64,000 nucleotides of DNA from Ancylomarina euxina (GCF_003863355.1 NZ_QQWG01000002.1:62001-126000); one strand, 5' to 3'. Counted from the first letter of the stretch, positions 34,964-42,586 are shown. Notes: generated by a model from the sequence alone, not told the origin. Numbers and translations: made by a program.

Positions 34964-35503
34964 CTATTCCCCTTCAATTTCGGCAATCAACCTTTTTGAG
35001 TTATCGTAGAGAGGTTTGTATTTAAAGTACCAAATAATGAGTCCTACAATTACCGATGCTAAAAAGATAGCAAGCACATAGATTTGTTTGTCTACAACAC
35101 GATCTTTGAAACTTGAACTAAGATAAAAGCCTGCATCCATTAAAAAGAAAGCGGCAACTGCCCACAAGGCTTTAGGACGGAATGGCTTGTATCTGTCAAA
35201 GGCTTTTTTTAGCATGTTTAGAGTTGGTAGAGAATAATCAACCGAATTGTATTCTTTTTGAAAGTCGCCCATGATGATTGCAAATATTAGAAATGAGCCA
35301 ACAAACAGAAGTCCTGCAAAAAGATCGATTAGTTCTTTAGTATCTATATAAGTATCAATTGCTATTAAAGAATAAATTGGAATTAATACCCAGTATACGA
35401 CCTTAAGACCTTTACATATGTTGGCGTATCTGTTATCCTCTTTTTGAAGTTTCCCAACTAACTGATCGAGATTTATATTATCGTTTTTTCTTTTAAAATT
35501 CAT
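34964..35503 (-). CDS. Four-span membrane protein co-transcribed with the ECF sigma factor
   Basis: A 179-residue protein with a charged N-terminus (MNFKRKNDNINLDQLVGKLQKEDNRY) and four predicted spans: VVYWVLIPIYSLIAI, LIDLFAGLLFVGSFLIFAII, ALWAVAAFFLMDAGFYL and YVLAIFLASVIVGLIIWYF. Its start overlaps the end of the sigma gene by 11 bases, so the two are translationally coupled. The position is where an anti-sigma factor normally sits, and a membrane protein with a cytoplasmic N-terminal segment would suit that role, but I see no known anti-sigma domain (no zinc HxxxCxxC motif and no FecR domain). Confidence 0.75.
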   Translation of the reverse strand: MNFKRKNDNINLDQLVGKLQKEDNRYANICKGLKVVYWVLIPIYSLIAIDTYIDTKELIDLFAGLLFVGSFLIFAIIMGDFQKEYNSVDYSLPTLNMLKKAFDRYKPFRPKALWAVAAFFLMDAGFYLSSSFKDRVVDKQIYVLAIFLASVIVGLIIWYFKYKPLYDNSKRLIAEIEGE

Positions 35504-36035
35504 ATGTAACTCCTCCTGTCAGTTTGGTTTTGAGCTGTGCTTTAATTCTATGGATTTTGACCTTTACGTTTGGTTCAGTTATGCCGATGACATCTCCAAT
35601 TTCTTTCATTGATAGACCCTCAAGCATTAGTGAAATTAAGGCTTTGTCGATTACCGATAGTTGATTCAGTTCATTCTGAAGCTGATTGAATTGGGCTTCT
35701 TCTTTATGCTTTGTTTCCAGGCTTTCGTCATCCAGAATAGAACTCAGGTTTTGCGTATCGGTGTTGACTATCAGTTTCATTTGCTTAAAGGTCTTGCCCG
35801 TGAAACTTAATGATGTGTTTACTGCAACCCGATAAACCCAGGTGCTGATAGCCGAGTCGCCCCGGAAATTATCCAGACTCTTCCAAATATTCACCAACAC
35901 CTCCTGGTACATGTCTTTCTGATCCTCGGTATTCGAATTGTAGTAGCGGCATATCCTCTGTATCCGTTCACTATTTTCCGATAGTATCTGATTAAAATGC
36001 TCTTCTTTTTTCAATGTATAAGTTTTTGTTCTCAT
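35493..36035 (-). CDS. ECF-subfamily RNA polymerase sigma factor
   Basis: A 180-residue sigma factor with regions 2 and 4 only. Region 2: ERIQRICRYYNSNTEDQKDMYQEVLVNIWKSLDNFRGDSAISTWVYRVAVNTSLSF, including the DMYQEV and STWVYRVAVN signatures. Region 4: LNQLSVIDKALISLMLEGLSMKEIGDVIGITEPNVKVKIHRIKAQLKTKL with the helix-turn-helix. It heads a two-gene operon with the overlapping membrane protein. A near-consensus -7 element (TATCTTTA on the minus strand, 36054-36061) lies about 20 bases before the ATG. The regulon and signal are unknown. Confidence 0.92.
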   Translation of the reverse strand: MRTKTYTLKKEEHFNQILSENSERIQRICRYYNSNTEDQKDMYQEVLVNIWKSLDNFRGDSAISTWVYRVAVNTSLSFTGKTFKQMKLIVNTDTQNLSSILDDESLETKHKEEAQFNQLQNELNQLSVIDKALISLMLEGLSMKEIGDVIGITEPNVKVKIHRIKAQLKTKLTGGVTYEF

Positions 36036-36117
36036 CTATTTAGTAAGGGGAAATAAAGATAGTTACATTATTAGTTTACTTTTTCTCAAAAAAAATGATT
36101 CATACATTTTAAGCCAT

Positions 36118-36156
36118 AAAAAAAACATCTCTTGTTTTTGTGCAAGAGATGTTTTG
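36118..36156 (-). terminator. Terminator after the PD40 gene
   Basis: AACATCTCTTG and CAAGAGATGTT form an 11-bp stem; on the minus strand it is followed by T8. It is 25 bases beyond the stop at 36181. Confidence 0.85.
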
Positions 36157-36180
36157 TTGTCTAAAATAGATTTGAGATAA

Positions 36181-37197
36181 CTATTCTTTAGTCTGAGGTC
36201 TTAAGTTCTCAATAATCTTAGCATCCACCCAGTAAATATCTGAATTTCCATTTTGAGGCATTTCGGAGAATCTATGTAGAAAGTCCACACTTAAAGTTTC
36301 TGGATGATTTTCCTTAGCTAATGGCTTTGTTGCCATATAGAAGATATACTTCATATCAGGAGACATATAGAATGACCAGCCAGTTCCCATAGGCGTATTA
36401 ATTTCAGAGCTCAATGCAAGAGGTTCCTGCCAGGTATCATCTTCGTTTCTAAAAACAATATAGTAGTGCACACCTCTGTAATCTTTTTCGACACCCACAG
36501 CCGGTACAACCACAAAGCTTTCGTCGGGAGAAACATAGGCATTAAAACGAGTCGTACCACAATTAATCTGTGCTGGTAATTTCTCAGGGCTGCTATACTT
36601 GCCATCCACAAGGCGTGATCGGTATATATTGCTAATTCGTCCTTCCAGCTCGTTTCTGGTGAAGTAAAGCGTACCATCTTTTGTGAGTGATGGGAAAAAA
36701 TCCCCGCCTTCGAAATTGACAGGTGCACCTATATTATAGGGTTCTCCCCAGCTGTCGTTTTTTCTGTCAACTACCCAAATATCTTCGGCTACGGGTTCAT
36801 TGCTTCCATCCATAGGTCTATCAGATACGAAAAACAGTTTCTGACCATCGTAGCTTAAAGCGGGTTCCAAATATTTATAACGAGAGTCAGTTGCGAAGGG
36901 CACAATTTCGGGACGTGTCCAACGGCCGTTTACCAGTTTGGAACAAACGATTATGGCATATTCAAACTTAGCTGTGTGCAGGGTGAAATACATCTCTTTC
37001 CCATCAGGAGATATGGCTACATCTCGGTTTGCCAAGCCATTGGATATAATGTTTGGTGCGAAAAGCTCAGGGCTTAATCCAGGCAGCTTTTGTCCCATAT
37101 ATTGGCCTTTTAAAACAGGGAAGGTTTCGGTTTTGCTTTGTGCGAATAGGGAATTGCATAGTGCTAGCAAACTTAAAATGAGTAGGGTCTTTTTCAT
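36181..37197 (-). CDS. Exported PD40/TolB-like beta-propeller protein
   Basis: About 338 residues from the ATG at 37197, which gives a clean signal peptide (MKKTLLILSLLALCNSLFAQ); the frame is open further upstream to 37269 but that would bury the signal. The body has several WD40-like PD40 repeats: DVAISPDGKEMYFTLHTAKFEYAI, EPALSYDGQKLFFVSDRPMDG, FPSLTKDGTLYFTRNELEGRISNIYRS, NAYVSPDESFVVVPAVGV and SFYMSPDMKYIFYMATKP. Such domains bind proteins or peptidoglycan-associated partners. No catalytic domain was recognised. The gene lies downstream of the BlaI/BlaR pair in the same direction, but a terminator separates them, so co-regulation is uncertain. Confidence 0.8.
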   Translation of the reverse strand: MKKTLLILSLLALCNSLFAQSKTETFPVLKGQYMGQKLPGLSPELFAPNIISNGLANRDVAISPDGKEMYFTLHTAKFEYAIIVCSKLVNGRWTRPEIVPFATDSRYKYLEPALSYDGQKLFFVSDRPMDGSNEPVAEDIWVVDRKNDSWGEPYNIGAPVNFEGGDFFPSLTKDGTLYFTRNELEGRISNIYRSRLVDGKYSSPEKLPAQINCGTTRFNAYVSPDESFVVVPAVGVEKDYRGVHYYIVFRNEDDTWQEPLALSSEINTPMGTGWSFYMSPDMKYIFYMATKPLAKENHPETLSVDFLHRFSEMPQNGNSDIYWVDAKIIENLRPQTKE

Positions 37198-37280
37198 ATC
37201 GGTTATAGCTTTTTGTCGTGCATAGTGGTTTGACTTTAAGGCTAAATTTAATAAAAGTTCTGACGTCATCTTAAATAAAT

Positions 37281-37321
37281 AAGTGCTGTTCCCTCTTTTT
37301 TAAGTAGTAACAGCACTTATT
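37281..37321 (-). terminator. Terminator after the BlaR-like gene
   Basis: AAGTGCTGTT and AACAGCACTT form a 10-bp stem with a 21-base loop, followed by ATTTATTT on the minus strand, 25 bases after the stop at 37346. Confidence 0.7.
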
Positions 37322-37345
37322 TGTTAGTCTTGTATCGAACTCCTT

Positions 37346-38929
37346 TTAGAATTCCAATTCCATTGCAAAATCAACAGGAACAGTCTTTCCTCGTTGCGAG
37401 CCTGGTTTCCAATTTTCCATTCCACTTGCAATTTTTGTAGCAGCCTTTGCAGCGATATCATTGCTTTTGTCAAGAATTTGAATGTTGGTGACTTTACCAG
37501 TTGCATCAACAGTAAACCCAACGGTTGCTTTACCATTTAGCTTGTTACCAAATTTATTCTGTAGCTTACTTTTTTGTTTTTTTACATACTGCGATAAGCC
37601 GTAAAAGCCTTGCTTGTATTCTGGCATATCCTCAACAATAAAAAAAACGGGCTTGTCTGAGTTTTTTTCAAATTCAGGAGCGGGTGGTGGTGGTGGAACA
37701 TCTCCAGCATTCATTAGATCTTTTGAATCAATTGATATGACTTCACGTTCCATGGTGAAACTATGTTCCCATTCAGTACTTGCAGATGGTTCTACTATTA
37801 GCGTATTGGCAACCGTTTCATAACCAACGAAAGAAACGATCAAGCCACACTCACCTTCTTTAGGAAGTTCAATTTCATAAGTTCCATCACGATCAACAAC
37901 AGTTCCGGTTGTAGTACCTTGAAGAATAACTGATGCTCCGGTCATTGGGTTTCCCTTATTGTCTTTTACTGTTCCCGTTACCTTTATGGATTTACTCTTA
38001 TTAATAATTTCGGACTTAGTTTCAACTGTAGATTTGTTAGTAGTCGTTTTATACTCTGGCTTAGCGAAAGCCATTAATAGAATTGCCAATACTGGTATTC
38101 CCCATATCATTCGAAACAATTTACGTTTCGCTGTCTTTTCTTTTGTCATCATCTTAAATCGGGTTAGGCCGAGAGACGAATTAAAGTGATTGGCCAAACC
38201 AATTACTTCTGTCCCCATTAGCCGGTTAATTAATAATGCCTGATACCTGACAGGTGAGTGGCCCCGGGAAATTACACCTTCGTCGGCCAGGTATTCATGG
38301 TTTTGTTTAATTGCTCGTTCAAAGAACCATATAAATGGATTGAACCAGAAAAACACTGTTAACAGCTCTATAATGAACAGATCGATCCAATGACGCTCCT
38401 GAATGTGCACTTTTTCATGAGTTAAGATATCATATAGTTCGTCCTGCTTAAAATATTCAGGGTTGATTAATATGCGATTGAAAAACGAAAAGGGTGATTT
38501 GAATACCTTGTTTTCGTGTATCAAACAATCGTGAATTTTTTTAGGTTTCGATTTGGAAATAATCAGTATCGGTTTTCTGCATTGTACCAGTAAGCGTAGC
38601 AATACAACAGCAGCCCCAATGCTATAAATAAAGAGCAAAGTACCATATAAACCAATGCCATTTGAATCTTGAACATCGTTTGTTGTGTTTGCAATATCAC
38701 GATTAAAAATACCATTGTAATCATTCAAAACAGGTGATGAAGGAGTTGGTATCAATACTTGATATTGAATGGGAACCACTGCTAGTACGACTGAAATGAG
38801 TAGGCTTATCAGTAGAAAAAGACGATTAGCATTAAAATGAGTCGATTGTCTTAAAAGCATCCAGTACAGCGCATAGAATAGAGCTATACCGATTGAAGCG
38901 CGAATTAATATTTCTAATAATACTTCCAT
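37346..38929 (-). CDS. BlaR1/MecR1-like M56 metallopeptidase with TonB-type C-terminus
   Basis: A 527-residue membrane sensor-peptidase. It has N-terminal spans (SIGIALFYALYWMLL, LFLLISLLISVVLAVV, TLLFIYSIGAAVVLLRLLV), the M56 zinc motif HEKVH (His171, Glu172, His175) with the third-ligand region NHEYLADE at 210-217, and a fourth span (MIWGIPVLAILLMAFA). A carboxypeptidase-regulatory-like domain (VTGTVKDNKGNPMTGASVILQGTTTGTVVDRDGTYEIELPKEG) takes the place of the penicillin-binding sensor of true BlaR1, followed by a Pro-rich linker and a TonB C-terminal-like domain (GKATVGFTVDATGKVTNIQILDKSNDIAAKAATKIASGM). It starts 4 bases after the repressor gene ends, so they form one operon. On sensing a signal it would cleave BlaI (family knowledge). 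Confidence 0.92.
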   Translation of the reverse strand: MEVLLEILIRASIGIALFYALYWMLLRQSTHFNANRLFLLISLLISVVLAVVPIQYQVLIPTPSSPVLNDYNGIFNRDIANTTNDVQDSNGIGLYGTLLFIYSIGAAVVLLRLLVQCRKPILIISKSKPKKIHDCLIHENKVFKSPFSFFNRILINPEYFKQDELYDILTHEKVHIQERHWIDLFIIELLTVFFWFNPFIWFFERAIKQNHEYLADEGVISRGHSPVRYQALLINRLMGTEVIGLANHFNSSLGLTRFKMMTKEKTAKRKLFRMIWGIPVLAILLMAFAKPEYKTTTNKSTVETKSEIINKSKSIKVTGTVKDNKGNPMTGASVILQGTTTGTVVDRDGTYEIELPKEGECGLIVSFVGYETVANTLIVEPSASTEWEHSFTMEREVISIDSKDLMNAGDVPPPPPAPEFEKNSDKPVFFIVEDMPEYKQGFYGLSQYVKKQKSKLQNKFGNKLNGKATVGFTVDATGKVTNIQILDKSNDIAAKAATKIASGMENWKPGSQRGKTVPVDFAMELEF

Positions 38930-38933
38930 CTTT

Positions 38934-39320
38934 CTAATTTTTCGCTTGATCTTTCTTCATTTCCTTCTCTGCTTCTTTCAACACTTTTTCTAAGTCGGAA
39001 ATGTCCATATCGTTTTCTTTGGCAAAAAAGCTAGCCATTTTAGGGAACGATCCGCCAAAGTAGTTTCCCAATAAAGAGGTAAACTGGAATTTGGTATACT
39101 CAGCTTTGCTTATTACAGGCGTAAATAGCTTGGAGTTTCCAATTTTACGATGCGAAACAAAACCTTTTTTCTCCAATACGATTAAAACGGTTGCAATAGT
39201 CGTATAGGCAGGTTTCGTTCCTTCAAATTCTGCAAGTATATCCTTAACAATAGCTTCGCGCAATTTCCAGATAATTTGCATGATTTGTTCTTCTGCTTTT
39301 GTCAATGATTTTAAGTCCAT
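38934..39320 (-). CDS. BlaI/MecI/CopY-family winged-helix repressor
   Basis: The start is taken as the ATG at 39320 (MDLKSLTKAEEQIMQIIWKLREAIVKDILAEF); a TTG 30 bases upstream adds a lysine-rich extension not seen in the family. The winged helix runs LTKAEEQIMQIIW...AYTTIATVLIVLEKKGFVSHRKIGNSKLFTPVISKAEY, containing the signature in which a BlaR-type protease is expected to cut between Asn and the following hydrophobic residue; the C-terminal helices dimerise. It would bind the three operators upstream and repress its own operon, which contains the M56 sensor. Bacteroidota genomes carry many such pairs; the inducing signal is usually unknown. Confidence 0.93.
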   Translation of the reverse strand: MDLKSLTKAEEQIMQIIWKLREAIVKDILAEFEGTKPAYTTIATVLIVLEKKGFVSHRKIGNSKLFTPVISKAEYTKFQFTSLLGNYFGGSFPKMASFFAKENDMDISDLEKVLKEAEKEMKKDQAKN

Positions 39321-39347
39321 AGAGTTCTTGATTATTAATTTATACTC

Positions 39348-39432
39348 CAAATGTAATCGTTTATTTTTAATTCGTACTATATTTATAGTAATTAATACTA
39401 TAAATGTAGTAATAATTACTACATCTATAGTA
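39348..39432 (-). promoter_or_regulatory. blaI promoter with three phased 16-bp operators
   Basis: TACATTTG on the minus strand (39348-39355) is an exact -7 element 28 bases before the ATG. Upstream are three near-identical palindromes: TACTATATTTATAGTA (39375-39390), TACTATAAATGTAGTA (39396-39411) and TACTACATCTATAGTA (39417-39432). They share TACTAnannTnTAGTA and begin exactly 21 bases apart. The first covers the expected -33 region, so binding should block transcription. The palindromes resemble the TACA/TGTA operators of BlaI/MecI repressors. Confidence 0.85.
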
Positions 39433-39538
39433 TGGTGATTGTTTTAAGGCCGCTAAGTGTCACGTTTGTAGGCTTTTGATCTTGTTTTTGTGATTGGTTT
39501 TTTTGTAAGTGCAAATCGTTTAATGCTTATGTCTGATT

Positions 39539-39596
39539 ACCCCAAACCCCTAAAGGGGCTTACGGCTAGAAGTTTTAAAATTCCCCTTTAGGGGTG
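39539..39596. repeat. Solo copy of the CCCCTAAAGGGG inverted-repeat element
   Basis: ACCCC plus AAACCCCTAAAGGGGCTT (39544-39561), 21 unrelated bases, then CCCCTTTAGGGG (39583-39594). The left arm is identical to that of the DUF559-carrying element at 42.6 kb and the overall structure equals its empty copies, but the inner bases differ. It lies in a 370-base gene-free stretch that also contains a small hairpin CCCCGAATTATCGGGG near 39660. Confidence 0.75.
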
Positions 39597-39768
39597 GAGA
39601 AAAGTATCGAATCGAAACCGAATGAAGTTCATTAAGCGTCATGCTCTGACTGTAAGCACCCCGAATTATCGGGGTTAAATGTCAGGGTATGACTAGTCGA
39701 TAGTTTTTTGTTGACTGCATACGCAGAGCACGAGCTAGCGGACAGTAGCCAACATGCCCACATTTTAC

Positions 39769-39776
39769 TATATTTG
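39769..39776 (+). promoter_or_regulatory. -7 promoter element of the FKBP gene
   Basis: TATATTTG, an exact TAnnTTTG match, 24 bases before the ATG at 39800. Confidence 0.6.
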
Positions 39777-39799
39777 TTTTTCAATAAAAACGGATAAAA

Positions 39800-40252
39800 A
39801 TGAAGTATAGCTTATTAGCCATCATCTGTGCCTTTTTAGTTTCTTGCTCGAGTGGGCCTGAGAAAGATTTCTCGACTATAAATGAGAAACAAATTACCGA
39901 TTATATAAAAGCCAATAATTTGGAGGCAACAAAGTGTGAGTCGGGTTTATATTATACCGTTGATGAGGCAGGAGAGGGCGTGAAACCTACAAGTGCTTCA
40001 ACTGTGCAGGTGGCTTATAGAGGCTCTTATTTAAATGGAGAGGTTTTCGACGAGAGTAGTGAGAGAGGTATTTCGTTTCCACTGAAAAGAGTGATAAAAG
40101 GATGGACCGAAGGTATCACTTATTTTAAAGAGGGCGGAAAAGGCATGCTTTTAGTTCCTTCGCACTTGGGCTATGGCCCTTACGATACAAGAGGCATACC
40201 AGGTGGTTCTGTCTTGCTTTTCGATATTCATTTAATAGAAGTAAAGAAGTAA
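39800..40252 (+). CDS. FKBP-type peptidyl-prolyl cis-trans isomerase lipoprotein
   Basis: A 150-residue lipoprotein (MKYSLLAIICAFLVSC, lipobox Cys16) with one FKBP domain. The domain shows VQVAYRGSYLNGEVFDESSERGISFPLKRVIKGWTEGITYFKEGGKGMLLVPSHLGYGPYDTRGIPGGSVLLFDIHLIEV, including the active-site residues Tyr, Phe-Asp, Val-Ile, Trp, Tyr and the terminal Phe of the family. It would assist protein folding in the periplasm, attached to a membrane. It is a single-gene transcription unit with a clear promoter and terminator and marks the left part of the repeat-rich accessory region. Confidence 0.94.
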   Translation: MKYSLLAIICAFLVSCSSGPEKDFSTINEKQITDYIKANNLEATKCESGLYYTVDEAGEGVKPTSASTVQVAYRGSYLNGEVFDESSERGISFPLKRVIKGWTEGITYFKEGGKGMLLVPSHLGYGPYDTRGIPGGSVLLFDIHLIEVKK

Positions 40253-40273
40253 GCAGCTTCAAATAAAATACAG

Positions 40274-40302
40274 AAAGGAACCTGAAAGGGCTCCTTTTTT
40301 TT
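40274..40302 (+). terminator. Terminator of the FKBP gene
   Basis: AAAGGAaCC and GGgcTCCTTT pair around a short GAAA-containing loop, followed by T8. Confidence 0.75.
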
Positions 40303-40318
40303 GTGCTGTATTCTCGCT

Positions 40319-40595
40319 ATGGTTCCTGAGCGGAGTCGAAGGACAAGGGAGATAGAGAGGCTCTTTTCCTTTTCGCTCAAGCCGCTGGGCTCATACTTTT
40401 TTCTTCGATAAAAAAGTATGCAAAAAATCAAGTCAGTCTGATCCTTGTTTGCTCTTTGTGGCTAAAACGGTAGCACGCCTCACGGCAGACTGACAAAGCC
40501 CGAACAAAACCTTTTGATTTAAAAAAAAACTAACAGTTTCCCCTCCTTATTTTTGAGGAGGGGTGCCGAACTTGTTCGGTGGGGTGGTGTAAATG
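40319..40595. repeat. Block of palindromic repeat-like sequences
   Basis: No gene is seen here. The block holds TTCCTGAGCGGAGTCGAAGG (40322), an 11-bp hairpin CATACTTTTTT/AAAAAAGTATG (40392-40420), a 9-bp inverted pair GTCAGTCTG/CAGACTGAC (40432-40440 and 40486-40494), and CCCCTCCT...GAGGAGGGG followed by GCCGAACTTGTTCGGTGGGG (40541-40588). I recognise these as the kind of dispersed repeats seen in many Bacteroidota genomes, but copy number cannot be judged from one window. Confidence 0.6.
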
Positions 40596-40611
40596 GTTCT
40601 TTATTTTTCTG

Positions 40612-40644
40612 CTTGAAGATAACTGTTAAGGCATATTATGTTTG
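40612..40644 (+). promoter_or_regulatory. Promoter of the two-gene unknown operon
   Basis: CTTG at 40612-40615, a 21-base spacer and TATGTTTG at 40637-40644 (exact -7 match). It leaves a leader of about 105 bases before the ATG at 40756. Confidence 0.5.
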
Positions 40645-40755
40645 CGTTTAACTTGCGATTGTAGTAATATTGTTATCATTAATTTAATTAAGCTGCTGGG
40701 AGTGGGGAAACGTTGAAACAAAATAATTACGAATTTATTTAATCAAAAAAATGAA

Positions 40756-41469
40756 ATGATTAACCCAAAAGAACATCCATTAGCATTTGTACAAAATATA
40801 CAGTCAATTTTTACACAAATTAGAGGTAGAGTTAAAAACTACTCATCTATCATTAGGATCGTAAAAGATCAAGACTTTAAAATTGTTATGGAAGATCTAG
40901 ATCCTTCATCTAATTTTTCATTTGAAATTTTTGAGCCTGAATTTCCCAATAACAGGGTTGTTTTTCAGATAAAACAGACCCCTGCTAATAACATAAACCT
41001 GGATTCTAAAGAACACGCTCTTTTTTCCGAACAAATATTAAGGAACTTAGATGGATGGATAAGCTTAATAACACAATACAATAATATCCAAATCTCTTCT
41101 GAGGATAAAATATTAAAGGCTTATGAAGATGAGTATTACGATAGTTTCAAACTAACTGAAGATGACGCAAACGATAAGCCTTATGAAGTTGGGAAGCAAT
41201 TAATGCTTGCGGAATTTCTTGATTCAGCAATTGTTGCTTTAAGTAATCATGAAACTATTCATGAGGATTTAATTATTGAAGCAACAGCAATCAAGGAAGA
41301 ACTTCCAAACCTCACCAAGCAAGCTACAGTTAAAAGACTTAGCAGATTTTTTGCACTTGTCCGTAAAAAAGGAATTGAATTTTTAAAGTCCCTAATCATT
41401 GCAGCTAAAGATGAAGCCATTAAGCAAGTTGTAAGTGGAGGATTTGACTTAGTGAAAGGAATACTTTGA
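40756..41469 (+). CDS. Unknown 237-residue soluble protein, first of a pair
   Basis: I do not recognise a family. The protein has no signal peptide. The N-terminal half is beta-rich (DFKIVMEDLDPSSNFSFEIFEPEFPNNRVVFQIKQTP), the middle is mixed (SEQILRNLDGWISLITQYNNI) and acidic, and the C-terminal half is helical and more basic (TKQATVKRLSRFFALVRKKGIEFLKSLIIAAKDEAIKQVVSGGFDLVKGIL), ending in an amphipathic helix that could touch the membrane or a partner. The gene is 42 bases upstream of a membrane protein gene in the same direction and shares its promoter. Its position in a repeat-rich, gene-poor region suggests accessory content; a defence or stress role is only a guess. Confidence 0.75.
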   Translation: MINPKEHPLAFVQNIQSIFTQIRGRVKNYSSIIRIVKDQDFKIVMEDLDPSSNFSFEIFEPEFPNNRVVFQIKQTPANNINLDSKEHALFSEQILRNLDGWISLITQYNNIQISSEDKILKAYEDEYYDSFKLTEDDANDKPYEVGKQLMLAEFLDSAIVALSNHETIHEDLIIEATAIKEELPNLTKQATVKRLSRFFALVRKKGIEFLKSLIIAAKDEAIKQVVSGGFDLVKGIL

Positions 41470-41511
41470 AAAATTCATCAATAATATCCAAAACTAATAA
41501 TATAAAATTAG

Positions 41512-42246
41512 ATGATAGAAGAACTTAAAGATACGGTTGTCAGAGATACAACTGTTACTATAGTTGACAGTGTACACACGATAGTTAATATAACAGAAAC
41601 CAGAATTATTCATTTGCAGGATACAATTGTAACTCATGTTTACGATACAATTCAGCCTGATTTGATTACGGTTTATGAGAGGCTAATTACTGCCCAAGAT
41701 GATAAGTTTGAATTTACACTTTATGCTATAGCAATCATCGTGACAGTTCTGGTAGTACTTGTTACATTATCAAATATTCTATTAAGCAAAAAACTAATCA
41801 AGTATGATTTTGAAAAATCATTTAAGAAAGAAAAAAAGGAGATAAGGGATACTCTAGATGAATTGAATCGAAAATATCATCGTGTTAAAGGAGAGAGTGC
41901 GCGGTTGTTTGCAATTAGAGATGATAAAGATCTTTCAAATATGGCTGGACGATTGGGATGGTGGACGGAATGTGTTAAAGAATACTCATTAGCAGAGAGG
42001 GAGAAAGCAATATTGGGATCATGTAAAAGCTTAATATATTATTTAAATGCAGCAATTGAATTTAAAGATGTATTCATAGGAAGTTTTGAAGATACTGATT
42101 TCACATTCGAAAATATGAGGGAGAACGTGAGCTGTGTTCCTAGTATTGTTTCTGAGAAAGTAGAGATTGTTAGGCTACTTGATGAATTAGAGGATTATTA
42201 CAAGGAAGTTGAAGGAGTAATTGAGGAGGCTGAGGTTGTAGAATAA
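41512..42246 (+). CDS. Unknown single-span membrane protein with coiled coil, second of a pair
   Basis: A 244-residue protein of no recognised family. The first 60 residues are a Thr/Val/Asp-rich extended segment with repeated DT(V/I)V patterns (LKDTVVRDTTVTIVDSVHTIV, LQDTIVTHVYDTIQ). A single span follows at about residues 63-90 (FTLYAIAIIVTVLVVLVTLSNILLS), then a charged coiled coil (FEKSFKKEKKEIRDTLDELNRKYHRVKGESARLF) and a helical C-terminal domain ending in an acidic tail. With no cleavable signal the orientation is uncertain. Coupling to the soluble gene upstream suggests that the two products work together. It ends at the terminator whose right arm is copied in the downstream tandem array. 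Confidence 0.75.
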   Translation: MIEELKDTVVRDTTVTIVDSVHTIVNITETRIIHLQDTIVTHVYDTIQPDLITVYERLITAQDDKFEFTLYAIAIIVTVLVVLVTLSNILLSKKLIKYDFEKSFKKEKKEIRDTLDELNRKYHRVKGESARLFAIRDDKDLSNMAGRLGWWTECVKEYSLAEREKAILGSCKSLIYYLNAAIEFKDVFIGSFEDTDFTFENMRENVSCVPSIVSEKVEIVRLLDELEDYYKEVEGVIEEAEVVE

Positions 42247-42304
42247 CTCGCGCTAATGCGAGCTCGTAGTTCCTACTATGCGCAGGCAGAAATAAAAACA
42301 ATAC

Positions 42305-42334
42305 AAAACCCAAGCCCTCCCAAGCTTGGGTTTT
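42305..42334 (+). terminator. Terminator of the two-gene unknown operon
   Basis: AAACCCAAGC and GCTTGGGTTT form a 10-bp stem around CCTCCCAA, followed by TCTCATT. The right arm and the bases after it are repeated at 42518, 43152 and 43348 as the start of each tandem unit. Confidence 0.75.
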
Positions 42335-42586
42335 CTCATTAAAAAAACGCTTACGATAGCATTTAAGGCCTAGACGTGCGTAACGTATTAACCCCAAACC
42401 CCTAAAGGGGCTTATAGGTATTGTTTGTGAAAGTCCCCTTTAGGGGATTTAGGGGTTGCGAAGCGGAACTCAACGAAGTCCATTTAGGGGTAGAGGATTG
42501 TAGCTCAATACTTAATTCAAGCTTGGGTTTTCTCATTAAAAAACGCTTACGATAGCATTTAAGGCCTAGACGTGCGTAACGTATTA

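Noticed and set aside
40228-40431. Minus-strand 67-codon frame downstream of the FKBP gene
   Set aside because: It covers the FKBP terminator and repeat palindromes and has no initiation signal or family resemblance.
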